Below are positions 12,101 through 19,865 of a DNA stretch of 64,000 nt, in pieces. The notes under the pieces were generated by a model. That model ran no database searches. It had not been told where the DNA came from and was given only the letters and a program-made list of their open reading frames with translations. Position 1 is the first letter of the stretch; every line of letters begins with the position of its first letter. A program made the position numbers and the translations under genes. This DNA is from Capitella teleta (Eukaryota > Annelida > Polychaeta > Capitellidae). Location of the stretch: NCBI GenBank assembly GCA_000328365.1, contig KB298831.1, positions 145,114 to 209,113 on the forward strand. Reading direction: 5' to 3'.

Positions 12101-15100
12101 ACCCTTCAACGTTGTGTTCACAGAATTAGCCACTGGGTTCAGTGCCGAACATGTTGAACCTACGAAAGGGAGTTGTGGAGAGATACAGACGATTGACGAC
12201 ACGTACCTAAGCAAGTTGGGAGCGTTCCCCAGGCACCATCGTCCTCGCATAACACCACTGCATCGCCATCTAGCGTGAACTCTGAGAAGCAAGAATACGT
12301 CACGTTGTCTTCAAACAGCACGCCACTGATGCTGGACACATAGCCGTTGGTCAACTCAGGAGGCAGACCACAATAGCGCTCTTGCAAAGAAAGAGATTGG
12401 GGAAGTGGTCACATGAAGACATTCGCCTACTGCTGCATATCGGTGTGTTGTGCAGGTTCCAGGTGCCAGTCTCAGAGCACTCGACGTCCAAGGCTGTCAT
12501 ATTCTGATATTCTTCACTTGCGAAATAATACCCAGAAATGCATTGCAAGGTGAATTTCGCGAGGGATGCCGCATTCGAGTAGTCGCCATTCACCACAATC
12601 GTGGTATCAGGGTTGATGTCAATTGACGGACACGCTGGAAGTAAATAATTTGTCAGGGGGCTGCTGGTCTCCCGGCATTGACCCTGACCTGGTGCTACGA
12701 GGATGCTGAATCCTCTGTTACCGATGACACGATTTGTGCTCACGTCAAAGATCACTTCGGGGGCTGTAAATGTTGTCTTAGTCAGCGAATTCAAAGATCC
12801 TGTCAAATTGGCCATCGTGTTCATGGAACCGTCTTTGATCTTAAAATAGAGAAATGCATGCATTGAAGTGTGGGTGAAAACGACCTACTTGAACAAAGTC
12901 CTGTCCATCTTCCATGTCAAAATCAATGACCACAACGCTCACGATTCCCTTGCTGTTGCTAAATTGCATTTTGCATTGTAGTTGCGGAGGATAATCATTA
13001 CCCGATAGATATCCCGGGGAATTGAAGTAGACAGGTAGAGAATACTCCGCTAAATCCGCCTCTAAATCACATCCCATTCGAGGCATAAGTCTAAAAATTA
13101 TGATTCCTTGGCATTCCGTTTTTCCTCGGTAGAATCGAGTGGTCACATAGCCTTTGGTTGCTATCGCAAAGTGTTTTACCGATGAATTTTTCTCACTATT
13201 CTCAAAACGCATCAAGAGGTTGTCACTTGCCATCTCAGCCCCATCGTAGAGTTCCACGTAGGCGTCAACACACGCGTTTTCAAGTATACTCGCGCTAATT
13301 GTTGTGAATGGATCTCCACTGACAGGAAAAACTGTCAGGCAATCGGTGTCATAGGGTATGGCATCCGGGTTCGAAGTTACTGAGGAATCACACATTTCGT
13401 TCTGGGTAACTTGAAATTTACACAATTAATTCGAATGCGTATATCAAAGGACCACCTACGTCGGTTGAATGTGATAGTCGCATTGCCAGGGGACAGCCCG
13501 TCGTATTCGTACTTGAGGAAGACGTTGGGGCTGCCAATGATCAATTCGCTGAGGTCGCGTAAGGTAGTGACGAAAGGACCGTCGATTTCCGTCAGAGCTC
13601 CGGTGTAGGCATCGAACGTCGCACCAGCATTGGAATTCACCTGTCGCAGAAGAGAGTTAAATAATAAATACAGCGGTTACGTCTCAAACACTCACGATTA
13701 TCTTAAATCCGGATGTGATGGAATCTTTGTTGCTAATAACCGTTGCCAGGGCGATGTGGCACGTGGCAGGCTCATCGCTGAATTCGAAATGATACGAGCC
13801 GCTAGCGTCATAGCCTATGAAGTCACAAGGCCCACAATATGTCTCGTCATAGGCGTTAGGGCAGTCGACTACACCGTCACAGTGACTTTCCTCTTTGTAT
13901 GTGTTCTTTCCGTTGTTACAGCTGAGGTAATCTGCAATGTCAGCAAAATTAAGTGATGCATGTCATATCAGCGTTCTTAAATGTGAACTCGAAAAGCCCA
14001 TAGGAAACTTCCAGAACAAACCAACTCAGCCCCGACTAAAGTAATGCTTATTTAATTTGTCGTTAACGGTCAAATTATCTGAACGATTTTTCTTCTGCAT
14101 CACTACAAGCACTCACTGGAATTTTTCATGCTCTCAAAGACGCACACAAAGCCCCTCGGTCGATTGCACATATCCAAATAGTACTTTGTCGTTTCACCAC
14201 TCTTTTGCTGTCCATACACGCATCTTCCACTGGTCAAGTCCGGCTGACTAGCGCCCCAATTGAGAGCGGCAATGGACATCCTTTGTCCATCATGAGATTC
14301 CAAGGAATTAGGGTCATCATCGGCAATCTTCAAGCCTTGAAACAGAAGATGGCGAGATGAACAATTAGGTCACGTGATCTGATGGTGCAGTACCGATCCA
14401 GAAGGCTTCTCCGGCCATCATTTCTCCTACGATCTCGCCCTCATAGTACCAATGGCTGCTGAAGACTTGGCCACCGTATCTGTGGAAGGGTTATCAGGGG
14501 CAAAGTAGCTTGATGTCTCTTACCCTTGGCATGCAGCTTGTGTCCTATTCCAGGGAAATCCAATGGAGTTAGCGGTGACTGCAGCAGCAGTGTATGTGTG
14601 CTGCCCTCGGGTGACAGCAGTCGGTGAAGAGATGAACCGAGGAAGAGAGTAGTTACCATGTCTCTCTTTGCCGAGGATAAAATTGGGAACCTATGGGAAG
14701 AGAACAAATATTTTCATTTTTGTTAAGTAAAGGATGAAGGAAATACTTGGTGAAATGAAGAAGTAAAAGTTCCCGATGATGGTATACTACGAATCGGAAT
14801 GAGATTCTAAAGAGCGATTATTGCAAAGGAGCCGTATTATATTGTAATGACCTTGAACAATAATTCTCAAGCGACATTTAGGCAAGTAGACATCGGTTCA
14901 TATTGAGAGACCTTTCGGCACATTGCAAGATCCCTTGAACAGAATGCGTCACGCTTATCATTAAACAAACGCTATACGTACTATAGCGACAAACCAAATT
15001 TATGAGGGAAAAAATGCGTTATAGAAAATAATTAGGTAATGATCGACAATTATTTTGACAATACTGAAGATTTCTACTAGTGTTTTCCAGGGAGGGCATT

Positions 15101-16194
15101 GCCCTCATTGACAGATTGTGAAATTCCCGAACGTCGGTTAATTATTGTCTGTGACCTTCATTTGACCCCACTGAGAAAGTGAGAATGATGGGCTGATTAA
15201 TGCATAGTTTTAGTTAAGCATATTTTATATTAATAATATTGACCCATGATAACATATATACAAATAGGTTTTTCTGTTCGTGAATCGCGTCGCGTGTAAG
15301 GAAATGAAATCACGGACTTACATAATCTCACGCTGTGTCGCAACATAAAAACCCACACGTGACACGAGCAACGCCCACGAATGTCAAAAGGTTATGGACG
15401 AGTATAATGTGGCACGACACGGGCGATATTCTATATGGTATAATACGATCACAAAACGCAGAAATGCACATGATATATAATAATGCACAAGGAAGCTGGA
15501 CTTAATATATAATGTTGTTGTGGCATTTCGGGTGTTTACCAGAGGACTTTTTTTCCACTAAACTACAAACAAAAAAACAATTTGACTTGTTAAATAGAAC
15601 CAAGGGGCAATGACCTCCCAGGTTTCAGTTGAGCACTGCGTATCTGATTCCATTGTGCTTTCTTTGGTTCTCGAGATCCTTGATCATAAAGGTGGATTTG
15701 CCCGTGACAATCATGGCCCATATGTTGAAGAAGCCGTTGTTCCTTCGTTTGGCATTTGTTTGGAATTGCTACGCTGCATAATGGTATTAATTTGATGCTG
15801 TCCTTCTGATTGATTAACTTATTAGCGAAACAGAGACATGTCCTCATCGTGCTACGTACAAGTTTTGTATGATCATGACTGCGACACGTGAATCACTTAG
15901 AAACGGAAACTGCATAATTAGCACGGGTAAGCCAAGAGAATTTGAACAAATAATGAATACTTATTATACACGCTCCCGAATTGTAAACATGTATGAGTTC
16001 TATGTAGATGTATTGCCAAGGGAGGAACCACTCTCTTGTAACCCGAGTGTCCCTTACTATACAAACAGATTATTATGTAACATATCTCACCAATCACAAG
16101 TAGGCCTACATACCTGTGCGGGGTCTCCGCCATTCACACAGAGAACTACCGAAAGCAGCACAACACCCATCCACATAATCTTCCTTTCTTCCAT
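51..16194 (-). CDS. Giant SVEP1-like secreted mosaic protein (multi-exon, 3' end beyond window)
   Basis: A large extracellular adhesion or matrix protein, about 3,500 residues within the window. The order from the N-terminus is signal peptide, C-type lectin, LDLa, CUB, CCPs with two EGFs, two HYRs, CCP-like, unnamed module, 3 GCC2/GCC3, about 12 EGFs, pentraxin/LamG, apple-like, HYR, CCP-like, unnamed module, 13 GCC2/GCC3. I joined exons by GT-AG sites with matching phase; most module boundaries are phase 1, as usual for shuffled extracellular modules. The start is the ATG at 16194, which opens a clear signal peptide. The gene continues past position 1, since the last exon ends in a donor. 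The stretch from CCP-HYR-HYR-CCP through pentraxin matches the order in vertebrate SVEP1, but SVEP1 starts with a VWA domain instead. Orthology is inferred from architecture only. A split into two genes near 4.6-5.36 kb is possible. Confidence 0.82.
3178..4613 (-). CDS. Mosaic gene: apple-like, HYR, CCP-like and unnamed modules
   Basis: Seven exons have fully consistent phases: 4359-4613, 4172-4309, 4031-4123, 3789-3983, 3500-3728, 3356-3446 and 3178-3298. The first reads KSFEDTPSEKECRKLCQERY and later ENEAVRFSRNRRA, resembling a PAN/apple module. The next two form an HYR domain (ENCPLDFFVYSAERRVVVTW, then EYTITYELEDRSRLVYCSF). A CCP-like exon follows (ECDPATIGLTESDC to YTMSECV). The last three encode an unassigned segment that includes GLCVDSGCSNLAVTLDC and TDCGRGFVTLGTRC and leads into the repeat array. 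Confidence 0.75.
4614..5358 (-). other. 745 bp intron or intergenic spacer inside the mosaic gene
   Basis: This gap is far longer than neighbouring introns of 50-120 bp. It contains no recognisable domain-coding exon. An ATG at 4659 opens a hydrophobic leader in the same frame as the next exon, and a stop plus AATAAA lie on its upstream side. It may therefore be a plain intron, an alternative promoter with terminator, or a boundary between two genes. Confidence 0.5.
5047..5052 (-). promoter_or_regulatory. Candidate poly(A) signal within the 4614-5358 interval
   Basis: An AATAAA on the minus strand lies about 290 nt past the in-frame TAA at 5339 that would follow if the 5359 donor were not used. 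It would allow a shorter product ending after the pentraxin domain, or the end of a separate upstream gene. A single hexamer in AT-rich DNA is weak evidence. Confidence 0.3.
5359..6070 (-). CDS. Mosaic gene: pentraxin/LamG-like domain
   Basis: Three exons with consistent phases (1-2, 2-2, 2-1) encode a jelly-roll of about 200 residues. Key stretches are LSLSLFVRYSW, EGKFFSLVLRK, WHNVVINMDIGQQKGTVYFD and GGFIGRISQVLVYERTLTFAEV. The WHxVxxxxD core, the G-x-(I/L)-x-x-(V/L)-x-(V/I)-(Y/W) motif and the following L-x-x-x-(E/Q)-V segment are typical of pentraxin and concanavalin-like LamG domains. It directly follows the EGF string, exactly where SVEP1 has its pentraxin domain. The donor at 5359/5358 is strong (G|GTGAGGG), but the frame also reads on to a stop at 5339. 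Confidence 0.82.
6126..8227 (-). CDS. Mosaic gene: array of about a dozen EGF-like domains
   Basis: Tandem EGF modules include DIDDCASHTCENGATCVDG, DVDECADYEPCLNGATCNN, DPCASNPCLNGGACNNLD, NFDDCSFSPCPNGRVC, VDICSTTPCENGGNC and KKIDNCASQPCYYGADC. Several have the D-x-D-(E/D)-C calcium-binding start and the C-x-N/D-x(4)-F/Y-x-C-x-C stretch where Asp/Asn hydroxylation can occur. Some modules share an exon and others are single. A few are compact or irregular (for example the one starting ADCANCIFGDC), so the exact number is uncertain. Calcium-binding EGF strings form stiff rods and often bind other matrix proteins or Notch-type ligands. Confidence 0.85.
8280..8873 (-). CDS. Mosaic gene: three GCC2/GCC3 (ephrin-receptor-like) repeats
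   Basis: Three cysteine-rich repeats of about 50 residues lie on separate exons. They begin ECGPGTYYSSEAKQCEACPV, DVCADGFISPDQMPPCSPC and DVCLPGEYFNKMKCHVCPN. Each has the pattern C-x-x-G-x-(Y/F)...C-x-x-C-x-x-G-x-(Y/F)...C-x-x-C-P typical of GCC2/GCC3 repeats. The position, between an HYR/CCP unit and an EGF string, is the same as in SVEP1. Confidence 0.85.
8929..9460 (-). CDS. Mosaic gene: unnamed module before the first GCC2/GCC3 group
   Basis: Two or more exons encode about 145 residues with scattered cysteines that I cannot assign to a named domain. Visible stretches include EPTYNARWVIYTTFTYTK, SEFNHTYPTLWPASEV, FCSQILNVMYTNFP and MNLGSCGEVKASV. SVEP1 also has an undesignated segment between its HYR/CCP unit and its ephrin-receptor-like repeats, which supports the collinearity. 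A similarly placed segment (3178-3728) precedes the second GCC2/GCC3 array of this gene, hinting at an internal duplication. Confidence 0.65.
9510..10275 (-). CDS. Mosaic gene: two HYR domains and a CCP-like module
   Basis: The first HYR starts DVEPPKVLCEPS and contains VNWTAPTATDNTG; the second starts DDSPPEFDCPES and ends QATDDAGNMAQCSYSVYLAG. These match the hyalin repeat pattern: D-x-x-P-P-x-x-x-C-P, then W-x-x-P-x-A-x-D-N, then a final D-x-x-G-N-x-x-x-C. A CCP-like exon follows with CTYSCASGYYFYD and a final cysteine. HYR pairs are found in SVEP1, hyalin and related echinoderm and chordate matrix proteins and have an Ig-like fold. Confidence 0.85.
10326..12634 (-). CDS. Mosaic gene: eight CCP/sushi modules with two calcium-binding EGFs
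   Basis: Each CCP has four cysteines and a C-terminal Trp-x-x-x-P-x-C signature, such as GTWNLHNTPIC, GAWGTLPTC, GSWSSREPSC, GRWDYAFPSC and GYWDYGTLQC. Four CCPs are followed by two EGF-like modules beginning DEDECLGSVCGFGQVC and DIDECATIVDDCQDTC, which carry the D-x-D-E-C calcium signature. Four more CCPs follow (SCPPIPSVLPHG, ATCDGPNNILL, QCGEVNRTG, KTCDDPGHPAG starts). Most modules sit on separate exons. CCP strings usually form extended rods in complement regulators and adhesion proteins. Confidence 0.85.
12689..13640 (-). CDS. Mosaic gene: CUB domains
   Basis: These exons hold CUB-like sandwiches. One has the run YVELYDGAEMASDNLLMRF followed by VTTRFYRG, matching the usual xxYDGxxxxxxLLxxF core of CUB. 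The next begins FNSPGYLSGNDYPPQLQCKM, a clear CUB start (xSPGYPxxYPxxxxC), and runs through FDMEDGQDFVQ. The last CUB ends NRGFSILVAP, where a donor (CCAG|GTCAGG) probably lies. CUB domains mediate calcium-assisted protein binding in complement-like and developmental proteins. Exon borders inside the block are approximate. Confidence 0.75.
13696..13931 (-). CDS. Mosaic gene: LDL-receptor class A module and start of a CUB-like region
   Basis: The exon reads YLSCNNGKNTYKEESHCDGV and then VDCPNAYDETYC. The CDG-x-x-DC-x(4)-DE pattern is the calcium-coordinating core of an LDLa module, although only four clear cysteines surround it, so it is shorter than the usual six-cysteine form. The rest of the exon (GPCDFIGYDASGSYHFEF onward) looks like the first strands of a CUB-type beta sandwich continued in the next exon. 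The donor is ATC|GTGAGT and the acceptor TTGCAG. The CUB assignment here is weaker than the LDLa one. Confidence 0.7.
14117..14690 (-). CDS. Mosaic gene: C-type lectin domain exons
   Basis: Three exons encode a C-type lectin-like domain. The first ends WNRTQAACQG; the second has YGGQVFSSHWYYEGEI and FWIG; the third reads LKIADDDPNS, then LNWGASQPD, RCVYGQ and RGFVCVFE. The WIG motif, the LNW...QP stretch and the terminal C-x-F match the fold. There is no clean EPN or QPD plus WND triad: QPD is present, but WND is replaced by a diverged YYLD-type stretch. Calcium-dependent sugar binding is therefore possible but not assured. The domain would be the most N-terminal, outward-facing part of the mature protein. 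Confidence 0.75.
14691..16113 (-). other. Intron 1 of the mosaic gene
   Basis: About 1.4 kb of AT-rich sequence separates the signal-peptide exon from the lectin exons. I see no coding exon, RNA gene or clear repeat in it. It is far longer than the 49-120 bp introns typical of the rest of the gene, as is common for first introns that carry regulatory elements. Confidence 0.6.
16114..16194 (-). CDS. Mosaic gene exon 1: signal peptide
   Basis: This exon codes 27 residues starting MEERKIMWMG, followed by a hydrophobic core (VVLLSVVLCV) and a small-residue cleavage region (NGG). The donor reads CAG|GTATGT and leaves phase 0. The ATG is the first in this frame after the upstream TTAAAAGC motif, so I take it as the start. 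It directs the whole mosaic protein into the secretory pathway. Confidence 0.8.
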
Positions 16195-16230
16195 TTTTCT
16201 TTTGCTGAATTGTGTTTTGGGAACTTCGGA

Positions 16231-16238
16231 GCTTTTAA
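16231..16238 (-). promoter_or_regulatory. TATA-like box of the mosaic gene
   Basis: On the minus strand this reads TTAAAAGC, 37 nt upstream of the ATG. The same octamer lies 32 nt upstream of the chitin-binding gene start, and a close variant precedes the TALE gene. If it acts as a TATA box the 5' UTR would be only about 10-15 nt. Inferred from position and motif only. Confidence 0.4.
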
Positions 16239-17440
16239 TCCATCGCGGATGACCCAACAACCGAGAGCGACAAGTGACCGACGCAGTGGTCAGTAAGCGG
16301 AGAGGGTGGGGCAACGGTATGCAGTGGACTGGAGCGACGAAAGGTAATTCAAGAGATATTTTTTCTTTTCCTCTTCTCAGAAGTTTGCCGTGTCTACAAT
16401 AGCAATGGACGTTCCGCTGCCTTGCATAAAAGCGACACGCATGGATGGTCAACCGGCGAGAGAAGCAGAGAGAAAACGGACCAGCGCCAACATATCATGC
16501 TGTCTGTTATCAACATAATATAATTATTTAACCCCGGTTTGATAAGTGCTTACACGTTTGATACCGGAGGGTCCACAAATTACTATGCTGAACCATTATT
16601 GAAGTATTTGGTTTTCGCACCTTAAGCACAAATTTAGCAACAAATATCACCATAGCTAGTATCGTGCACACATAATGCACACATGTTACATAATCTGCGG
16701 AATTTACACGAGCGCCCAAAACCATGCGCATTCGAGGGAAACGAGGATGCATTTATTATTGGGTTTTTAATGCTAGTGGCTCATTTGAAGTTTTCAAAGT
16801 CAAAATGCTTATGATGCTTTGTATAAATACGTTCCATGAAAATGACCGACAAACAAGGCGCTATTGCCTTTCGCAGTCAGGGGTCAGATTGCAGGTAAAC
16901 TGGAACGTATAACCAAAGACATGACATGGATATATCCTCAAGGAACACAGTCGACGATATCAACCTAATGAGAACTTGTGGCAAGTTCATGCATATAAAC
17001 TCCTGGTAATTCCAAAGATTCTAGAAACTATAGAATTTTTAGTAATTCGTGGCTTAGCTAAAAATCAAACTTTAAATTTATCTGTTAACGAATGTACGAC
17101 ACAGCCCTAGTCATAAGAGATATCCTCGCATAACTTTTCCTATAAACTCAACAAATTCATGCAGACACAAGGATGATTCTGATATTTTAAGTGCATATGA
17201 CAACGCATGTGCTCAGTCATATTGGTTCATTTATATATTATCAGGGAGCATGCCTTAATTGCGGTGATTCCGTTTAGCGCCTCAGCTGCAACAGTCCGCC
17301 GGGTACTTGACACGTGACTACATATACAGATAAACAGCATACTGATATAGTTATATAATAACTGACATTTGTGTGTGATATTGCTTTGAGTTGGATTTAG
17401 GTAAAACGTACTCCTTTTTTTAACTTTTGAAATGGCACTT

Positions 17441-17484
17441 GTTTTTTTTTTGTTTTTTTTTTGTTTTTTTTTTGTTTTTTTTTT
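17441..17484. repeat. Phased T-tract repeat, four perfect 11 bp units (G plus ten T)
   Basis: Four exact copies of one G followed by ten T stand in tandem. The 11 bp period is close to one helical turn, so the tracts sit on the same face of the helix and should add up to a bend. It may be only a slippage product. Confidence 0.85.
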
Positions 17485-19175
17485 GTTGCATGGCGTCTGC
17501 GGACGTCAAATTCATGTCAATACGCTTGCGCACTGTTACACCACAGTTGCTACGAATTTACTGCGAATTGATGAGAACTGCATTTCTGATAACTTCCGGT
17601 TATCGCCGGGAGAATCGAGAATCATAACGATTCTCTCGATTGCAGTCATAACGGTACTTTTAACCCAGGACATGATCAGGTTTCTCTGTTACGCATGTCG
17701 TTAGGTCACAAACTCACAATGTTATCAACTTCCGCCTGTTATTTCGACCATTCATTATTTGTGTTAAAAATCTGGCGAACATTGATCGTAAGAACCTCTT
17801 AAAACATTCGAGTTTGCCTTTTATTCCTAATCAACAAGTTAATCAAAGCGTTTTACATAAAACATTTGCTATTAAGTGAACGCGGATGGCTCATGGTAAA
17901 ACACGGGTTGTGACTAAAGTGCGGAGCTTAAGAAGTGCGGATTTCGGGCGAAATTAAGTACCGACAGCATTAATTCCAGTACATCACTGATTCGTGTGTG
18001 TTGTTGTTTGCGTGTTCCATGATTTCTTTATTAGGATCATTGTTTTAGCAACAAACGGAGTTAGTTTTCGACGCAACACTCTCAAAGGGTCCGACGAAAC
18101 AACGAAATAGAGCGGAATAGTGGTCCTTATTATCGCCTATGACATGATGCGATCGTGTATATCCACAGAGAAGTTCAAACGCATCAAATTAATAATCTGA
18201 GTTGTTGAATACATCATTTTATATCATAAATTGATTAATCAAGTAATTTTTGAAAGCAAATGTATTTTTTATGAGATATTTAGGTCAGCCATTATGGTAT
18301 ACCAAACGCGGATCTGCAAATCATTTCATCACACGTTATGACTATTAGCATCAGAAATGAGAATATATTTACTATTTTCAAACCAAAATTTACTTCTATG
18401 GGTGACGTTTTTCTGTGTTACGAATCTGGATCGGAATTGATTCATGTTATTACAGATTTTTTTATGGTATAGTTATCTCAATATATCTCAGGTGTTATGT
18501 AAATTGTTGCATTGATATTTACACAACATACCCCTAGCATATACATTTTACTAAATCGGGAGTATTAATTAATTTGCTCCAATTTCAAGGTCTTGATGGT
18601 AACTAATGCAATTAATTGCATAAATTATGAGTTTGTCTTTATTCTTATTTGTTGTTGATATTTTTCTCATTAAAGTAAATCATGCGCTGTCGATTAATTT
18701 TACAAATAATAAATCTATTGAAATTTAATAAATGTATATCACATTATTTCATTATTTAAATATTTACAATATTGCAGATAATTTCAGAGTTATTCGACTT
18801 TTTTCAAACATTATCAACATTTGTTGTGTACTCATTACGTTTTTGATCATGTTTGACATAGGTCGAATAACTGCAATTATACGTGATATTGATTTGATTG
18901 ATTGACAAAACATATACTCTGTTGCGTCCCCATATATTGTAAATTTTAAGCTCTCGCTCTTTGGGGTAAAAAGATATGACAGTGTTAACAGCATTTTACG
19001 GTAATTTTTTCAGTCAGGTTCAGGGAAAACACATGTAAATTAAGTGGAGACTGACACTCGAGCCTGGCCCTCTACAATTATGAAAATTTGCTAGCTGGGC
19101 GAAACACGGCGTTCACACAACATATCCACTCACATTAATCATTCCTCTAGCTATTATATTAATACTTTTAGGCGA

Positions 19176-19507
19176 GTGTGTGTGATTGTGTGTAATTGGG
19201 GTTTTACGGCTCCACCCAAACCAATTGGATAATACGGGCGCCAGAACAGAAGGCCTGGGACCGGGGTTTCCCCCTACTCTTATCGATAAATCCCAAGGGT
19301 TCTTTATCCTGCATACCATCATAGACAGTAGTAGCCCGGCCTTATTACGCAGTTGGGCAGCACTGCAGAGTCACTGAAGAATCACAATTGTAATTCACAA
19401 TCTTAACGCTCGTGGCCTGATCGGGTCTAGAACCCGGGACCTGGATCCCTCTCGGTCGCATAGGATTGCAGCCAGTCGGTTTAACCCACTGAGCTATTCG
19501 GTGCCCC
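19176..19507 (-). mobile_element. Full-length tRNA-derived SINE with 13 bp target duplication
   Basis: Read on the minus strand, the head has a perfect Pol III A box (TAGCTCAGTGGGTT) and a B box (GGTTCTAGACC), followed by a body of about 230 bp with TGACTCTGCAGTGCTGCC and GGTATGCAGGATAAAGAACC and a CA-rich tail. The flanks are exact 13 bp repeats, TACTTTTAGGCGA at 19163-19175 and 19508-19520. A related copy lies at 24771-26459. The head is SINE-derived, so it is not called as a functional tRNA. Confidence 0.85.
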
Positions 19508-19714
19508 TACTTTTAGGCGAACGATATCAACCGTCTATCATTTTATATTAAAGATAAAAGATACAGTTAGAGGCATCCGTCTCATCAACCCCAATCAGAC
19601 TTGAGATGATATAGAGATACAATAATTAAGATGTGGTGAGAGGCACCAGCCTCAAGCATCAATTAGACTTGGAGGTGACGTTGGATTTGCACAGTTATAG
19701 TTTTTCCTCTACGA

Positions 19715-19865
19715 TTCTAAAAATATCGGAAAATTACGTGCTATACTGGATCATTCCTTGAGAGCGATACCTATTCAACATTTTGGGCACAATAAAAGCA
19801 ATAAAAATAGGTTCTACATAAGTGACACCTTTAAGAAACACACTAAACCCGTTTTTCGCCCCTGA
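19715..19865. repeat. Partial copy of the foldback-element arm
   Basis: The segment matches an inner part of the arms at 54-54.5 kb and 58.2-58.4 kb, including GGAAAATTACGTGCTATACT, GGATCATTCCTTGAGAG and AAGAAACACACTAAACCC. Only one arm fragment is present and no matching inverted partner is visible nearby. It shows the family has more than one copy in the genome. Confidence 0.7.

Larger units (their letters stand above)
16195..18289. other. AT-rich intergenic DNA upstream of the mosaic gene
   Basis: This stretch holds the likely promoter of the mosaic gene and otherwise no recognised gene. Apart from a phased T-tract repeat at 17441-17484 and a short hairpin at 17612-17641 I see no organised feature. 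Confidence 0.5.

Noticed and set aside
17612-17641. Hairpin AATCGAGAATC...GATTCTCTCGATT as a regulatory RNA or terminator
   Set aside because: It is short with a bulge, there is no nearby transcript, and such palindromes are expected by chance in this much sequence.
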